Shown here: piece by piece, positions 50,010 to 62,098 of the stretch
How the letters are laid out: every line of letters begins with the position of its first letter
Numbering within the stretch: position 1 is the first letter of the stretch
DNA from: Cryptomeria japonica
Taxonomy: Eukaryota; Streptophyta; Pinopsida; Cupressales; Cupressaceae
DNA length: 64,000 bases
NCBI RefSeq assembly: GCF_030272615.1
Contig: NC_081405.1
Coordinates: 22,238,047 to 22,302,046 of the forward strand
Reading direction: 5' to 3'
Notes under the pieces: model-generated
What the model saw: the letters and a program-made list of their open reading frames with translations, nothing else
The model's database searches: none
Told to the model about the DNA's origin: nothing
Position numbers and translations under genes: made by a program

Positions 50010-50455
50010 TGTGAGATTTTTCCAAGCTCTAGAGGCAATGGAAAGCACAAATAAGAGAGACAAAATAGATGATAAGAATAAACTGTATTCTATCAAGATG
50101 CAAAATATGATCAACTGGATCATTACAAGATATAGATTGATTGCCCGTACAAACAATATAGATGAGCCCGCTTATATAGGAAAGGCTATATGGATATGTG
50201 AGCACACAAACATGACATGTGGATCAATAAGAAACAAGGGTAGGTAGGAGAAACAATAAAATATTCCACATGAGGTGGAATGTAACAACAAGATAAGATC
50301 AACACCATAAAAGGTGGAAATTCTCCTACACACACTATCACAATGTAGCACAAACACCCAAGTGTCTGATACCCAAACTACTATGAAATTCATTTCCTAA
50401 GTAAAATTAAGTAAAGCGTAATAATATCCAAGATGATTAATTATTTACACCAACA
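50010..50455 (-). repeat. E9 3' LTR
   Basis: 446 bp, TGTGAGATTTTTCC to TTTACACCAACA in the plus reading; partner of 51967-52412. Its inner half holds CACATGAGGTGGAATGT. Confidence 0.93.
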
Positions 50456-50464
50456 CCTCCCCTT
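50456..50464 (-). other. E9 polypurine tract
   Basis: Minus-strand AAGGGGAGG directly before the 3' LTR. Confidence 0.7.
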
Positions 50465-51954
50465 AAGTGCAACTTATGGGAATGCACTTAAGTCTACAAT
50501 GCAACTAAGAAATGAAAGATGGGTCCTGACTACTAGGCAATGTTAGGTACCCATGTACAAATGCAAATGCAATCTCCTATAAACAGAGAAAGAGAGAAAA
50601 ACCCAATGGGAAAAAACCCTCCCCCAAAAGAGAGATGATGAAAGCACACAATGCTCTTAATGATGAATGAGAAGAACAAAACTATGTCCCCCCCATAAGA
50701 GAGAAGAAGAGAACATAAAGGCCCCCCTCAATGTCGAATCTCCTACAAGGATGGTCCAATGATGATGACCAAAATACATCCCCATAAGGAAGAAAGAGAG
50801 CCAATGTTGCACCAATAATGTCAAAGTGTGACAAAACTAGGTACCAAGTCGATGACGATGAATCACTCGCTACAACAAAATGAGGATCAGGCATGGAAAC
50901 AACCTGTTGTGAGCATCATTTGGATACTCAGAAATAGCAGAAACACTAGTACAATCCAAGTCTCATGAGAGCCATGCACAAATGTGTACAATCTAAGTCT
51001 CAACTGGAGTCATGCACCAAGTCTCACAAGATATTCCTAATCTACGTGTACAAGAGGATTACATCAAATAGGTCATCAAAGACAAGATACAAAGAGGTGT
51101 GGCACTTTATGATAGTGCAAACACAACATTTCTCAAGCAAGAGCATACATCATGATAAAATATTCAAATGTGGAAACATGAAAATGATGCCACCAACAAA
51201 GAAGCCCTATAGAATACTACAGATGAAGATGCCTCCGAATGGAATTTCACCAAGAGATATAAATGAACACCCCATAAAAAAGATCATGTTCACACTTGCA
51301 AATAATAGAAAAGTGGACTTCTGATTTCAATTTACAGCTTCTCAAAATGAGATCTAAGAGACTTGAACAAATACTGCTAGTGATCTAAACTAAGATCCAA
51401 GCAAAATACAAGTACCAAATATGCCAAAAATGGCTAAATACTAAAAGTACAATTTCTACTCAAAATCACTGCAAACAAATGGCAGATTATGAAAGTAGAT
51501 GAAAATTATGCACTTTCAAAAAAAATGGCACCTGAAAAGGAGTCCATATGAGCCCAAATGAAGCCTCCAAAGCTGTAAAAATTGGGATTTCATGATTTCC
51601 AAAAAACCTGTATCTGAAAATCAGAAAAATCCCACACCATTGTATAAAAAATTGCTTGAAAAACTGGGTCCGGATGAGTGTGATATTGCTATTTGAAAAT
51701 TGCCTACAAAATTATAATTTCTCAAAAATTTTCACCGCATTGTGAAACTTCAAATGCCTCTAGATTTGGCCTCTGAAGTCCGAGTTGGATGAAACAAAAG
51801 GCAAAACTAACTTTCTTGGACCTCCTAAATCCAATGGTAACCTTAGATTTGACCCATCAAGCTTCAATAATAACCTGCAATATAAAGATCAAAAAATGCA
51901 AACCCCAAATAGCATCAAATTTCTCTCAATTGGCAAACCAATGACAATCTAATG
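50465..51954. other. E9 internal region, no gene
   Basis: All frames are short. Plus-strand CCAAGTCTCA-type words recur at 50957-51030 (CATGAGAGCCATGCAC, CTGGAGTCATGCAC). Nothing resembles gag or pol on either strand. Confidence 0.7.
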
Positions 51955-51966
51955 GCTCTGATACCA
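51955..51966 (-). other. E9 primer-binding site (initiator-Met tRNA)
   Basis: Minus-strand TGGTATCAGAGC abuts the LTR with no spacer. Confidence 0.9.
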
Positions 51967-52412
51967 TGTGAGATTTTTCCAAAATCTAGAGGTAATGGAA
52001 AGCACAAATAAGAGAGACAAAATAGATGATAAGAATAAATTGTATTCTATCAAGATGCAAAATATGATCAACTGGATCATTGCAAGATATAGATTGATTG
52101 TCCATACAAACAATGTAGATGAGCCTGCTTATATAGGCAAGGCTATATAGATATGTGAGCACACAAACATGACATGTGGCTCAATAAGAAACAAGGGTAG
52201 GTAGGAGAAACAATAAAATATTCTACATGAGGTGGAATGTAACAACAAGATAAGATCAACACCATAAAAGGTGGAAATTCTCCTACACACACTATCCCAA
52301 TTTGGCACAAACACCCAAGTGTCTCATACCCAAACTAACATGAAATACATTTCCTAAGTAAAATTAAGCAAAGTGTAATAATATCCATGATGAATAATTA
52401 TTTACACCAACA
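51967..52412 (-). repeat. E9 5' LTR
   Basis: 446-bp partner of 50010-50455, followed by TSD ATAAT. Confidence 0.93.
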
Positions 52413-52417
52413 ATAAT

Positions 52418-55265
52418 TAAGCTGGAAGATGATTGGGCAATGCTCAGTCAGACCTTTTTGTGGACCTGTTTGCCATAGTGGAAGGTCAATATCATATTGA
52501 CTAATGGTGATTGCATGATGTGCCATGCTAGACAAAATCTATAGTGGAGACAGAACATGTTTCAAAATAGAGGTGATTAAGATTGTTTGTCATCACTCAC
52601 ACGAGCAAATAAAGGCAGAAGGAAATGAGCTTGTCGACATAAGATGAACCAAGACAAGTTGAGACACATGAACACCAACTGATTTTTAGAAGACCCATTC
52701 TAAAGGTTGTTCTATGGGTCAAAGTGAATTAGCAAGCAATGCTGACAAATTTGAGGAGCCGTTTTAGCAAGTTTCATTACTGCGACAACAATAAATTGAG
52801 ATGTCTAGAGGCATAAAGGGATAAGGATGATTTCTGAGTTGGAAATGAAGTGATCATGGACTTGTCAACAAGATCATAGATTGTGTGTTGTCAAGGATTC
52901 TCACAGAAGGGTAAGAATCAAGAAACTATCTTCGAGAAAACTTCAAAAGGATAAGGACTCCATATCCAAAAAAGAAATTCTGAAACAAAAATTGTGCAGT
53001 CAAGAAAATAATGTGATCTGAATAAAATCATTCACGTAAAATGAGTTTTGTTAGAGGGCAGCAAATTGACAGTTTGAATTTGACAGTGTCTTGGATCTGA
53101 AGGATATTATGTCTTAAGTCCATTTGCTAGCAGGATGAGTAGAAGGCAATAAAGTGATGATTTTTCATGCATTAGTACCACTAAGTGAGACAATTTTGAT
53201 TATAAATACAACCAAGTGGTATTCTTAGTTGGTAGAAAGAACATAAATATTAATATCTTCTAGGAAGGTTTTGAGATGATGAGAATATTTTTTGAGCAAT
53301 ATCGTGCAAGGAGTTATAGTGAGCCCTGTGATACCAGATGGAAATTCTTCTTGAGTGAGTATGCTTATAGTCAGTGGAGCCTTGAAAGTTGGGAGGATAG
53401 TCAGTGGAGGCTTGAAATCCTTTTTTTATAAGAGGAAGCCCTGCATGACACATCATCTACCTCTCCTTTGCCACTGGTTGGCAGAGGGTTCTAGGAAGGG
53501 CCTCATGAAGGAATAGGAGTAGAGCAAGGTTGGGGAGGAGGCAACAGACAGTCATATTTGCAATGATATGGAAGCTGCAATGCCTTCCCTTCACTTTACA
53601 TTCCATTGTGAGTCCCTTTTCCTAGTTTCTCTGATCTTGGGCATGAAGGCTTGAGCTCCTCTTCTATTTGAGGGGTGACTTTACTTCTGGCTAGGATCTA
53701 AACCCTTTTCTTGGAGGGAAATTCTCTATAGAAAAAAATGACACATCTCACGGTCCATCTAGAGGCATCAAGGGTGATAGTGGTACGACTCAAAAGGTTT
53801 TGTTTCTACCGAAAGGCAGTTAGGAATTTTGGCTCTACCTCATCATGAAGTGCTAGTATGAACAGTTTTTTGGAGATTGTGAGGAATCACAAGCAATCTT
53901 GTAGGCTTGTGATAGGTATCTCCTCTGGCCCGAAGCTTGTTTTCTCCCTTGATTCTATAAAAGGGAATTCAAGGCCATGAGATGGGGTCGAGAAATTTGG
54001 TCACAAATCTTGGGTCCAAATCCTTGGTCATGTACATTGAGTCTAGGTGAAATGAGTAGGTTGTAAAAGTCATTTACAGAGCAAATAAAATGGGTCTTGT
54101 GTCATATTTTATGCAAGTTCTTGAAGGAGTTATATGTAAGATGATTTGTAACATAAAATAGCCTGTTAAACAAATGAAAACATATTTCAAATCCATTTCT
54201 CTAGCGTGTAACTTTGTTATGTTTTGAATGAGTAGAGTCAAGGGTTTTCTCATTCATTGCATTGTTATGGTGTATGTATTTTCTATTTTTTCTTTGACCT
54301 AAGGGGTTAATTAAATTCTTAAACAGAATTGCAGACTGATGGGGATTATGCATGGATTCAAATAAGTATTTCGGGTTGGACTATGTAGATAAGAGATATT
54401 GTAAGGCAGTATTATCTTAGATCCTGAGCTATTAGATTAAAGTTTCTACTACATTTTCATCCTACGTTTTGCAATTTCAATTACCCAATGGATAACACAC
54501 TGGTCATGGCTTGTATATGTCTCCAATGACAGTTTTGTACTCATAACTCATTAACAACTCTATATAAACTGTGAATATCAGAACATCTTTTCATTTTTTT
54601 GTATGTTGTCGCTTGTTGAAAATGTATCATGCTCCAAATTAGGTCAAGGATCATTGAGAGCTATCCACTCTGTATCATTCTCCCTCTTTGTTGAGCCCTC
54701 TTGATAATGATATCTTGTAAAGTGTGGTACAGAGATTGTAGGTGCATTAAGGGATCACCCTCCCGAGTTTTACAGAGCCCAAAGTATAGAAGGATTAGCA
54801 TAAATCCTTATCATATGTTGGTCCAAGTACTTGGATATTTTGATAGTTGAGTTGTCTTCTCCCTTGATAAATCTGAAGAATCAACTTGGTTTTTCTCCTT
54901 CTCACAGTGTAAACCCCATTTTGGGAACCAACAATGTGCACGGTCTTTTGGACATGGCCTATAATTGCACATTCGGTGGTGGCCTATCATTAGGATGAAT
55001 TAGAGATGCAATAATGTTTTATTAGGTCAACATATGCATGCAATTTTAATTGAAAAGAATATATACATTTGATCTAGGTTCTTTCTTAGTTGATGGGTGT
55101 ATGGGTATCAATGTAATTAATTGCTATGTGTTATTGATTTGTAAGCATGAGAATGATTCTATGTGAGTCACATTAAAATCATTGTGTAATTTCATCAAAA
55201 GATCCTATGTTGTGTGGGAAAAAGTTCTAAAGGTTGATCAAATCGAATAAAAGTTGTGTATTTAG
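52418..55265. other. Unassigned sequence between E9 and E10
   Basis: 2.8 kb with only short frames. The first 60 bases continue the reading frame from 22480 and 49984-50009. GATAGTCAGTGGA(G)-type words repeat at 53365-53417, and 54640-54980 is ordinary A/T-rich sequence. I see no LTR, retroelement protein or RNA gene. Probably old, decayed repeat sequence. Confidence 0.45.
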
Positions 55266-56465
55266 TGTAGCATCCTAAATTGTACTCCCTTGCAATTTGG
55301 TCCACATTTGGGCCCTCATCTTAGTGTTCATGTCCCAAAGCCGAACTAGGACCTAATTCTTCTCATACCATTCAAATATAGCCCCCTTTTCTCTTTTCAC
55401 ATCACATGGTCTCTTGGTTCTAGCCCTTAAAATGGGGTACGACCAGGGCGTGGTTCCCTAGTCCTCAATGGGACTAGGGCATGTTGCATTGGTCCTCTCA
55501 ATTAGGACCTTAATTTTCCCCCCCTAACAGTCACAATGAGCTTGTGGGAATGTGATCTCCATGTCCGCCTATGTCAAAAAATTAAGATATTTTTCGATGG
55601 GCAAACTATATATAAGGAGGCTCATCTCTCTCATTTCACAATCATAGGAGAATCATAAGGCGTCCAATCAATCAATATTCAAGTAATCTATCATTCAAGC
55701 ATTGAAGCATTCATCATCAAGAAATTTTAGATATCTTCAAGGTTGAATATTATTCATTTATCCATTGTGGAGCAACATTACAACATTCATATGTAAGCAT
55801 GTGTGTGTGATTAGGGTTTTGTCATGTTCATGCCATTTCATACAACATATGTGGTTACATTCAAGAAGCAAAGCATCATTATCAGTCATTGTAGATATGA
55901 GGTATATATTTCCATTATTTATTATAGTTTTGCAACATTTCATTCAAGGTTAATTCCTAAACTGATTTTTTACTTAGGAAAACCCCTATTCCCAACCTAT
56001 TTCCCCTTCTTTCTGTGTGTAAGAAATAGGTACAGAGCCAACATGATCTTCAGAATAAGCATTATTTATAGTGATGAATTGATCCCCCATTGGAGTGTGA
56101 AAATTTTGGAGGACCAGGGTGACCACAACCACTAACTTGACATTTTAGGGGCTCTTTCAAGGAGCAAGTCCAAATCTTCTTACATTGCTCAGATCTAGGT
56201 TTCTAGCTCAATCTTATAAATGTATCTTACTGTTTATACATGTCTACTTCAATTTTCAACACTTTTACCCTAATTTCAGCAATTCAATTTATAAAAGAGG
56301 TTAAATCATCAAACCCCCAATCCAATTAGAATTCTCAGTCCTTATCCTTGTTGATTCTTGACTAGATCTATTGGATTGGAACGCTCTTTTGAATGTGATG
56401 GTAATTACGTAAAATTAATGGTTTTACTACACCCAATGGTGGAAAACCTAATTTTCACCATTACA
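55266..56465 (+). repeat. E10 5' LTR
   Basis: About 1,200 bp from TGTAGCATCC to CACCATTACA. Related to the E2 LTR at both start and end. TATA-like ACTATATATAAGG near 55605 is a plausible core promoter, with the transcript start expected near 55640. Confidence 0.7.
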
Positions 56466-56468
56466 TTT

Positions 56469-56481
56469 TGGTGAACCCGAC
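56469..56481 (+). other. E10 primer-binding-site candidate
   Basis: TGGTGAACCCGAC a few bases after the LTR end. tRNA not assigned. Confidence 0.5.
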
Positions 56482-57063
56482 ATCTTACACCTTTATTTCT
56501 GATTTATGTTCTCAAATTTGAGTATTTATGCAATTTAAAATTTAAATTTACATTTAAACATTTAATTTCCAATTGAATTTCAAAAATTTAAAGGTCAAAT
56601 TCACAAAACCCCTCATTTTTAATTCTAAAATTGAACTTGTGGGTTGTCTAATTTGGATTAATTATTTTAGATATGATTTAGAAGCATTTCAAAATTCAAA
56701 TTCAAATTCATAGATCTCATTTTAATCAAGTTATATAAATTTAGAGGTTTCATTTACAAAAACCCTAATTTATTTTGGTTAGTTTGATTTGTGGGAAAAC
56801 ATTCATAATGGAACTTAATAGATCTGATTTATTTTCTATTTCACATGTGATTACCTTTGTTTTTGCTTATATTTATCAAAATGATGTGTTGGATAATGCC
56901 TTCTTTCATTTCACACTATATTTTTTCATTCATAGCACTTTGCCATATTATGTTTGTCTAGTTTCAAAATTCCTTCCTTCCAATCAATTTGATCTCATAT
57001 GTATATCACCTAAAAGCTTTTGTAGATCCCAATTCTAGAGATGCTAATGAAAAAACCTAATAC
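56482..57063. other. E10 leader
   Basis: A/T-rich untranslated leader with AAATTTAAA and AAACCCTAATTTT-type short repeats. No motif recognised. Confidence 0.5.
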
Positions 57064-58130
57064 TTGTGTACCTCTCCTGGGTTATTTAGTGTGAATGAAG
57101 AAAGAGCTAATATTCCTATCAATGATCTCTCTAATGGAGAGAAAGAATTGAAGAGAAAAATGGCACCATCTTCTTCTCATACACATACCCTAGCACAAGG
57201 GGGACAAGATCAAAATATTGGTGTTTCCATCTCTCTAGATTCTCCTTATTCTCCTAAAGCCTATCTTATTCATTAAAACATTTGTAGAGAATATGATGTT
57301 AAGCATTCTATTCATGACCCATCTCCCAAAATAACATTAAGTAAAGATGATGCCTTATATGATAAGGATCTTCCTTCCCAATCTACCAAAGAGGATGTGT
57401 ATGATGAAAGAAAGGAAAATCCTCCTTCACAAAATATTCCTTCTTCATCTACTTGTCCGTTTGTTCCTTATAAACACTCTTGAACTAAAAATTTAAAATA
57501 AATCTATTATAATGAAATCCTCCTCCTTTTCAATTAAAAGATTCCTATAGGAATTTCTTTAACATAATATCAAAACAAGGTTTTAGAGGACGACGACTTG
57601 GAAAATTTGAACAAGGAATTAAACTCCCTATAAACCCTCCTACACAAGCTATCACAAAAGGCCTAGGACATGATAACAAATCCCCTATGAATGACCTCCT
57701 TAGGATTCAAGACTTCAAAGATCATCTTGCAATAAAACAAACCTATCATTCAACTAAAAGTGCTTCTTCTTCAAAACCTCCTTTTTGTTCATATATCACC
57801 AAACTAATGATCGCACTACCAATGATTGTCCTAATTTTTAGAATGAAATGAAATGACTCATTGATAGAGGCATAGTTAAAACCATAGATGATAATCCTTC
57901 TTCTTCTAACTATCCTAATTCGACATTGCAAGAGACAAAGCCTATTCCTATTGATGATCATGAAAGGTTAACAACTAGAATCTTTTGGAAACTAACATAT
58001 GAAAAGAATGTTGGTTTTCCTTTTGTAAAATTTAGCATAAATCATAAAGAAGGTGATGAGAAATTTCTTTTTCATCGTATCTTTTTTCATTCTCTTGGAA
58101 AGTGTAAAGCATTTAAGAATTTTGTTTAGG
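57064..58130 (+). pseudogene. E10 gag-like region, broken
   Basis: Several short frames must be linked to read it. 57064-57276 is hydrophilic and Ser-rich. A G-patch-like segment, G-R-R-L-G-K-F-E-Q-G, then T-K-G-L-G-H-D, lies near 57578-57675. Further on, C-S-Y, a frameshift, H-Q-T-x4-T-x-D-C and L-I-D-R-G-I-V (near 57785-57875) match the Gag zinc signature seen in E8 (C-E-F-H..G-H..C, L-I-D-R-G). The last stretch, 57926-58129, has no known motif. Assignment to a Gypsy Gag rests on this zinc-binding pattern. Confidence 0.5.
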
Positions 58131-58366
58131 AACAATTTGATAAGGCTCAAATAAATCTTTCAATTGATATTGCTCTCTTTCTGGGTGATAAAGTAGTGCC
58201 TTGAAACTCTTCTCACCCTCCATGTTTCTCCTCACTCTATGGCACAAGTAGTTAACTTAATTCAGGGCTTTTTGTCATAAGAGGTGATGCTTTTTCAATT
58301 TAAAACATCTTGGGGAAACAACATGGTCCATTCTTGTCTCTATGCTTGTGGGTCAAGAACCTTATC

Positions 58367-58370
<4 letters not shown>

Positions 58371-58427
<57 letters not shown>
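58371..58427. repeat. (TC)n microsatellite
   Basis: About 28 uninterrupted TC units in the E10 3'-type region. Confidence 0.97.
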
Positions 58428-58429
<2 letters not shown>

Positions 58430-59628
58430 TTGAAGTATCACTATTCCCTTTAGGGGTTGCATTTTTCATATTTTTGATATCCTTTCTTGAATGAAATGTT
58501 ATGTCTCTTATGACTAATCCATCCTTAGTGGAATATTTGATCTTTCTTTCTTTCTCTCTATTTATCTTTGGAGATTACCTCTTCTTTAGAGTTGCATTTT
58601 ACTTATCTTAATGTATTTTCTTACATTGAATATTTATTCATGTGATTACATTATGCATTTTCTTATGTTTAATCTCTCCTTAGAGGCTGTGTAAATCTTC
58701 TCATTGTCCTTGCACTTGGGGGGCAATGATATCTTCCTTCTTTCTAAAGATCTACTTTTTCATTTTTGAGTAGTGTTTGCTTATGATTTGATGTCATTTC
58801 TTGTGTGAAGTTTTTGTTTTCTTAAGGATTCTCTCTTATGCAAGAGGTGTAAGTCCTTGGCTACAACCTCTTCTTCACTTGTCAATGTATATCTATTATA
58901 AACTTACTGCTCACATTGGTTCAAAAGTGTGTCATCCTTCACCAAGAATCCCTCTCACCTAGTAATAGGAGGAATGTATGCATTCTTGTTCTGCTTCTCT
59001 TCTTTTGGTAGAAGATGCTATGTCTGTTCAAGAAACTCCTCTTGAAGGTAGATGTATTTTGAGAAAAGATCTCTTTCTCCTCCAAGAATCCCCTTTACAC
59101 TTGTTGCAAGATATCTCTTTTTAAACTATCTTATCTTTACTTATAAGATTATTCCCTCTTTAGTTTGGATTTATGACATTGTTGCCTAATGGATATCTCC
59201 TTGGTTTTAAAGGTGAGTATCCTTGTTTTTAGCTTCCTCAAAACATCAACATGGGGCTATGTTGACATCTTAAGGGGGGGAGCACCCATATCTTCCTCCT
59301 TGTAATATATTGTACCATATTGTTGCATGTATTAAATGGGTTGTTCATTCTTGAAACTAGAGGAAAAAAACTCTTATACAAGATGCTCCATACCAAAAAC
59401 TAGATGTAGCATTTTATATATGTCCTATATGGGGCGCAGATTCCCAAAACTAGAGAAAACAAACTCTTACATGGGATGTCCTAAAAAATAGGCATCTATC
59501 TATCTTAAATGAGGTTACACATTCTCGAAACTAGAGAAAGCAAACTCTTAAACAAGATGTTCCAAAAACTATATATTCTCCCCTTGGCATTTTCATTTGC
59601 ATTATATGTTTTAAAAAGGATGAAGAAC
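58430..59628 (+). other. E10 3'-type non-coding region with purine runs and ~88-bp repeats
   Basis: T-rich, gene-free. Contains CACTTGGGGGGCAATGATAT near 58710 and TTAAGGGGGGGAGCA near 59270, the kind of purine runs seen ahead of the E2 LTR. Three imperfect repeats built on AAACTAGAG(G/A)AAA.CAAACTCTTA start near 59350, 59440 and 59530. Confidence 0.6.
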
Positions 59629-60831
59629 TGGTACAACCATAACTAGTGAATCCTCAAAATAAAACTAATCGACTTATGAAAAAAGAGTAACACAATGGAA
59701 GCAACAATAAAGCATTGAAATATCATAGAATCAGATCATATTATTATATTATAACCTCCGATAACCAACCAGTTATCATCATATAGTCATCATAGAACAT
59801 TTGGTAGTCAACTAGTTACATGCAGGCTAACATGCTAGATACAATCCATCTGGAACTCTCAAAGTCAACTAGATCTCTAATCACAAATCTAAATCCTCAT
59901 TCTAATCTCTACTACCATACAAATTATTACATAATACCTTACGTATAACCTTCAAAACATATCCGGGTCCGCCACAAAAGATTACATTTACCAATGTAGG
60001 AAAAATGAAACATGTAAATAGGTTAGCCCCAAGAATGAAAGAAATTCCTTCAGAAAAGAACAATCGAGAAGTGTGGATCAATAGGAAGGTTGGCCAAGGA
60101 CCTAGGAACATTAAGAAAGACCCAAAATAGATCCACATTTCAATAAACCACTCTGAAAAAGAAGAATCTCTAATTGGTAAGCCCAAAACTGCCTCAGAAC
60201 CTAGAAACAGTCAAATTGGAAGCAATACCTTGCTGGAAAAGAATCCAAATGGACTGAAAATTTGGAATTAAGCACATAAGCCTTATTTTGATCTCTAATT
60301 CCCTACAAATGATTACATAATACCCTATATACCCTCTAGAACATATCCGATTCGGCCACAAAATATTACATTTACCAATGCAGGAAAAATGAAACATGTA
60401 AATAGGTCAGCCCCAAGAATGAAAGTAATTCCTTCAGAAAAGAACAACTAAGAAGTACAGATCAACAAGAAGGTCAACCAAGGACTTAGGAACATTAAGA
60501 AAGACCCAAAATAGATCCACACACCAAGAAACCACTCTGGAAAAGTAGAATCTCTAACTGATAAGCCCAAAACTGCCCTAGAACCCAAAAACAGTCAAAC
60601 CAGAAGAAATATCTTGCCGAAAAAGAATCCAAATGGACTCAAAATTTGGAATTAAGCATATAAGAAATCTTGGAAACCAAAAATATGATCTACAGTGGAA
60701 AGCAAGCAACTACTAAAACATACTAGTACGAACACATAAACTGCACATAGAACTTGAACAAGAACTAAATTGAAAGAAAATATTTTTGGTTGATGCAAGA
60801 TTGCTCATAGAATAGGAATGCTCCTACATCA
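59629..60831 (-). repeat. E11 3' LTR
   Basis: Plus reading starts TGGTACAACCATAAC, the partner of TGGTGCAACCATAAC at 63792. It ends at about 60831 (CTCCTACATCA), followed by the polypurine tract (minus-strand ACTTGGGGTGTC). Contains an internal duplication. Confidence 0.8.
59919..60690. repeat. Two-copy ~386-bp tandem duplication in the E11 LTR
   Basis: ACAAATTATTACATAATACC at 59919 recurs as ACAAATGATTACATAATACC at 60305. The following 350 bases stay similar, including AGGAAAAATGAAACATGTAA and AATTTGGAATTAAGCA. Confidence 0.9.
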
Positions 60832-61230
60832 GACACCCCAAGTAGAAAGAGATGTTCCATGAGAGTCAACTCATGAACATCAAAAAGGATTCAGGATATA
60901 GATCCCATGCTCATTTTTTATCCAAACATCTTCCTTATCTACAAACCTCTTCCTTAGCTTCTTTGGAACCTCAATTGGGTTCTCTAACTCCTAACTCTCT
61001 TTATTTCTCTTCCCTTGCTTCAGATCTGCACACTGTCTCTTCGTACTGGTCTCTTTCTTCTACAACTCTAATTTGTTTTTGCCACAATACTTCATCCAAT
61101 TTGTCACCATAAGATTTATGTCATCTGGTTCTATCTTGTTATCAGACTTATCTATCAAATCCTTCTACAAATTCATGCCACTTTCATATATAACCTCTGC
61201 AACCAGTTTCTCAGTACTACAACTTCTCTT
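60832..61230 (-). pseudogene. E11 internal remnant between E12 and the 3' LTR
   Basis: The minus-strand frame contains stops and shows no clear pol motif (E-D-V-W-I-K-N-E-H-G-I-Y near 60910). Probably residual pol or spacer. Confidence 0.4.
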
Positions 61231-62098
61231 TGTTGGCATTATACACTTAGATGAGAATGGTTTATGTTGTCATTGATGGCAACCAACTGGTAACAGGGTT
61301 CAAAGGTTCTACCAGCAACAGACTTCACCCACCGGCACCGACAGTCACTACAAGGTTTATTCACATCGACATCTAGTTACACCAACAAGAGATTACATCG
61401 GCAGTCCAAGCCGACGTGGAAATAATATTGTTTATGTGAAATGTATTGTAATGTAATATTATATTTGTATAGCCAACATGATGTATTGTAAAGGCTCATA
61501 TATGTATGAGATCTTGTAGGTCATTTGAATAGTGTGAGAGTATGTATGTAAGCGATATATGAGAGCAAATAATTGTATATGCATTTTGATGTATTTATCT
61601 TAAGAGCAAATAAGAAGCAGAGAAAAGAAAAGCAAGGTTTGGCAAAGGTATCAGACAGAGCTTAAACCGGTACTGAATCCAGCATTGCAAATGCTATTCT
61701 AAGCAATACATTGTTATTGGATTTAACCATCCAATTGCGTAGTCAGTGTGACTCCATTTTTGTATTGAGCAGTGAGCTCTAAGTAGTTGGCCTTCCTACA
61801 TGTGCAAGCCCCTATTGTACTAAGTAATATTTATTCATACTGGCGAGTGAGTAAATATTATGGGCCACAAATCCCACCGAGGTTTTTCCCTTACCGAGAT
61901 TCCTCACCAATAATATCTGTGTTATGGTGTGCATTGATGCTTATTCTTTTGTTTCTCTTTATTGCATTATTATTTGCTTACCGGTATATTAATTTGGGTT
62001 GTAAATTTACAAATAAGTTTAAATATTTTATTTACCAGTTAGACACTGATTTACCCCCCTCCCTCTCAGTTTCTTTGGGACTAACTGAATATCTAACA
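61231..62098 (+). mobile_element. E12: solo LTR of the E1/E4 gag-only family
   Basis: 868 bp, TGTTGGCATT to ATCTAACA, flanked by CTCTT (61226-61230) and CTCTC (62099-62103), a TSD with one mismatch. It matches the reverse complement of the E1 and E4 LTRs: GTTGTCATTGATGGCAACC near the start, the shared module at about 61742-61900, and CTCTCAGTTTCTTTGGGACT before the end. No interior, so LTR-LTR recombination removed the rest. Confidence 0.85.

Larger units (their letters stand above)
50010..52412 (-). mobile_element. E9: compact non-coding LTR element
   Basis: TSD ATAAT at 50005-50009 and 52413-52417, two LTRs of exactly 446 bp, an initiator-Met primer site touching the right LTR and a polypurine tract touching the left one, so the direction is minus. 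The 1.5-kb interior encodes nothing I recognise. It is a non-autonomous element in the TRIM/LARD size range. By eye the LTRs differ at about 5 percent of positions. Confidence 0.92.
55266..59628 (+). mobile_element. E10: Gypsy-type element, 5' LTR and gag region, pol missing
   Basis: A 1.2-kb LTR starting TGTAGCATCC, then a primer-site-like TGGTGAACCCGAC, a long leader, a broken gag-like region, and from about 58200 a T-rich 3'-type region resembling that of E2. Protease, RT and integrase are not seen, so pol was deleted or the copy is non-autonomous. No 3' LTR is seen before E11 starts at 59629; E11 probably inserted into it. Confidence 0.65.

Noticed and set aside
52418-55265. Host gene in the unassigned stretch
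   Set aside because: Only short frames without motifs or splice-linked open segments I could support.
59270-59290. E10 polypurine tract followed by a 3' LTR
   Set aside because: The purine run is present but the sequence after it does not match the E10 LTR start.
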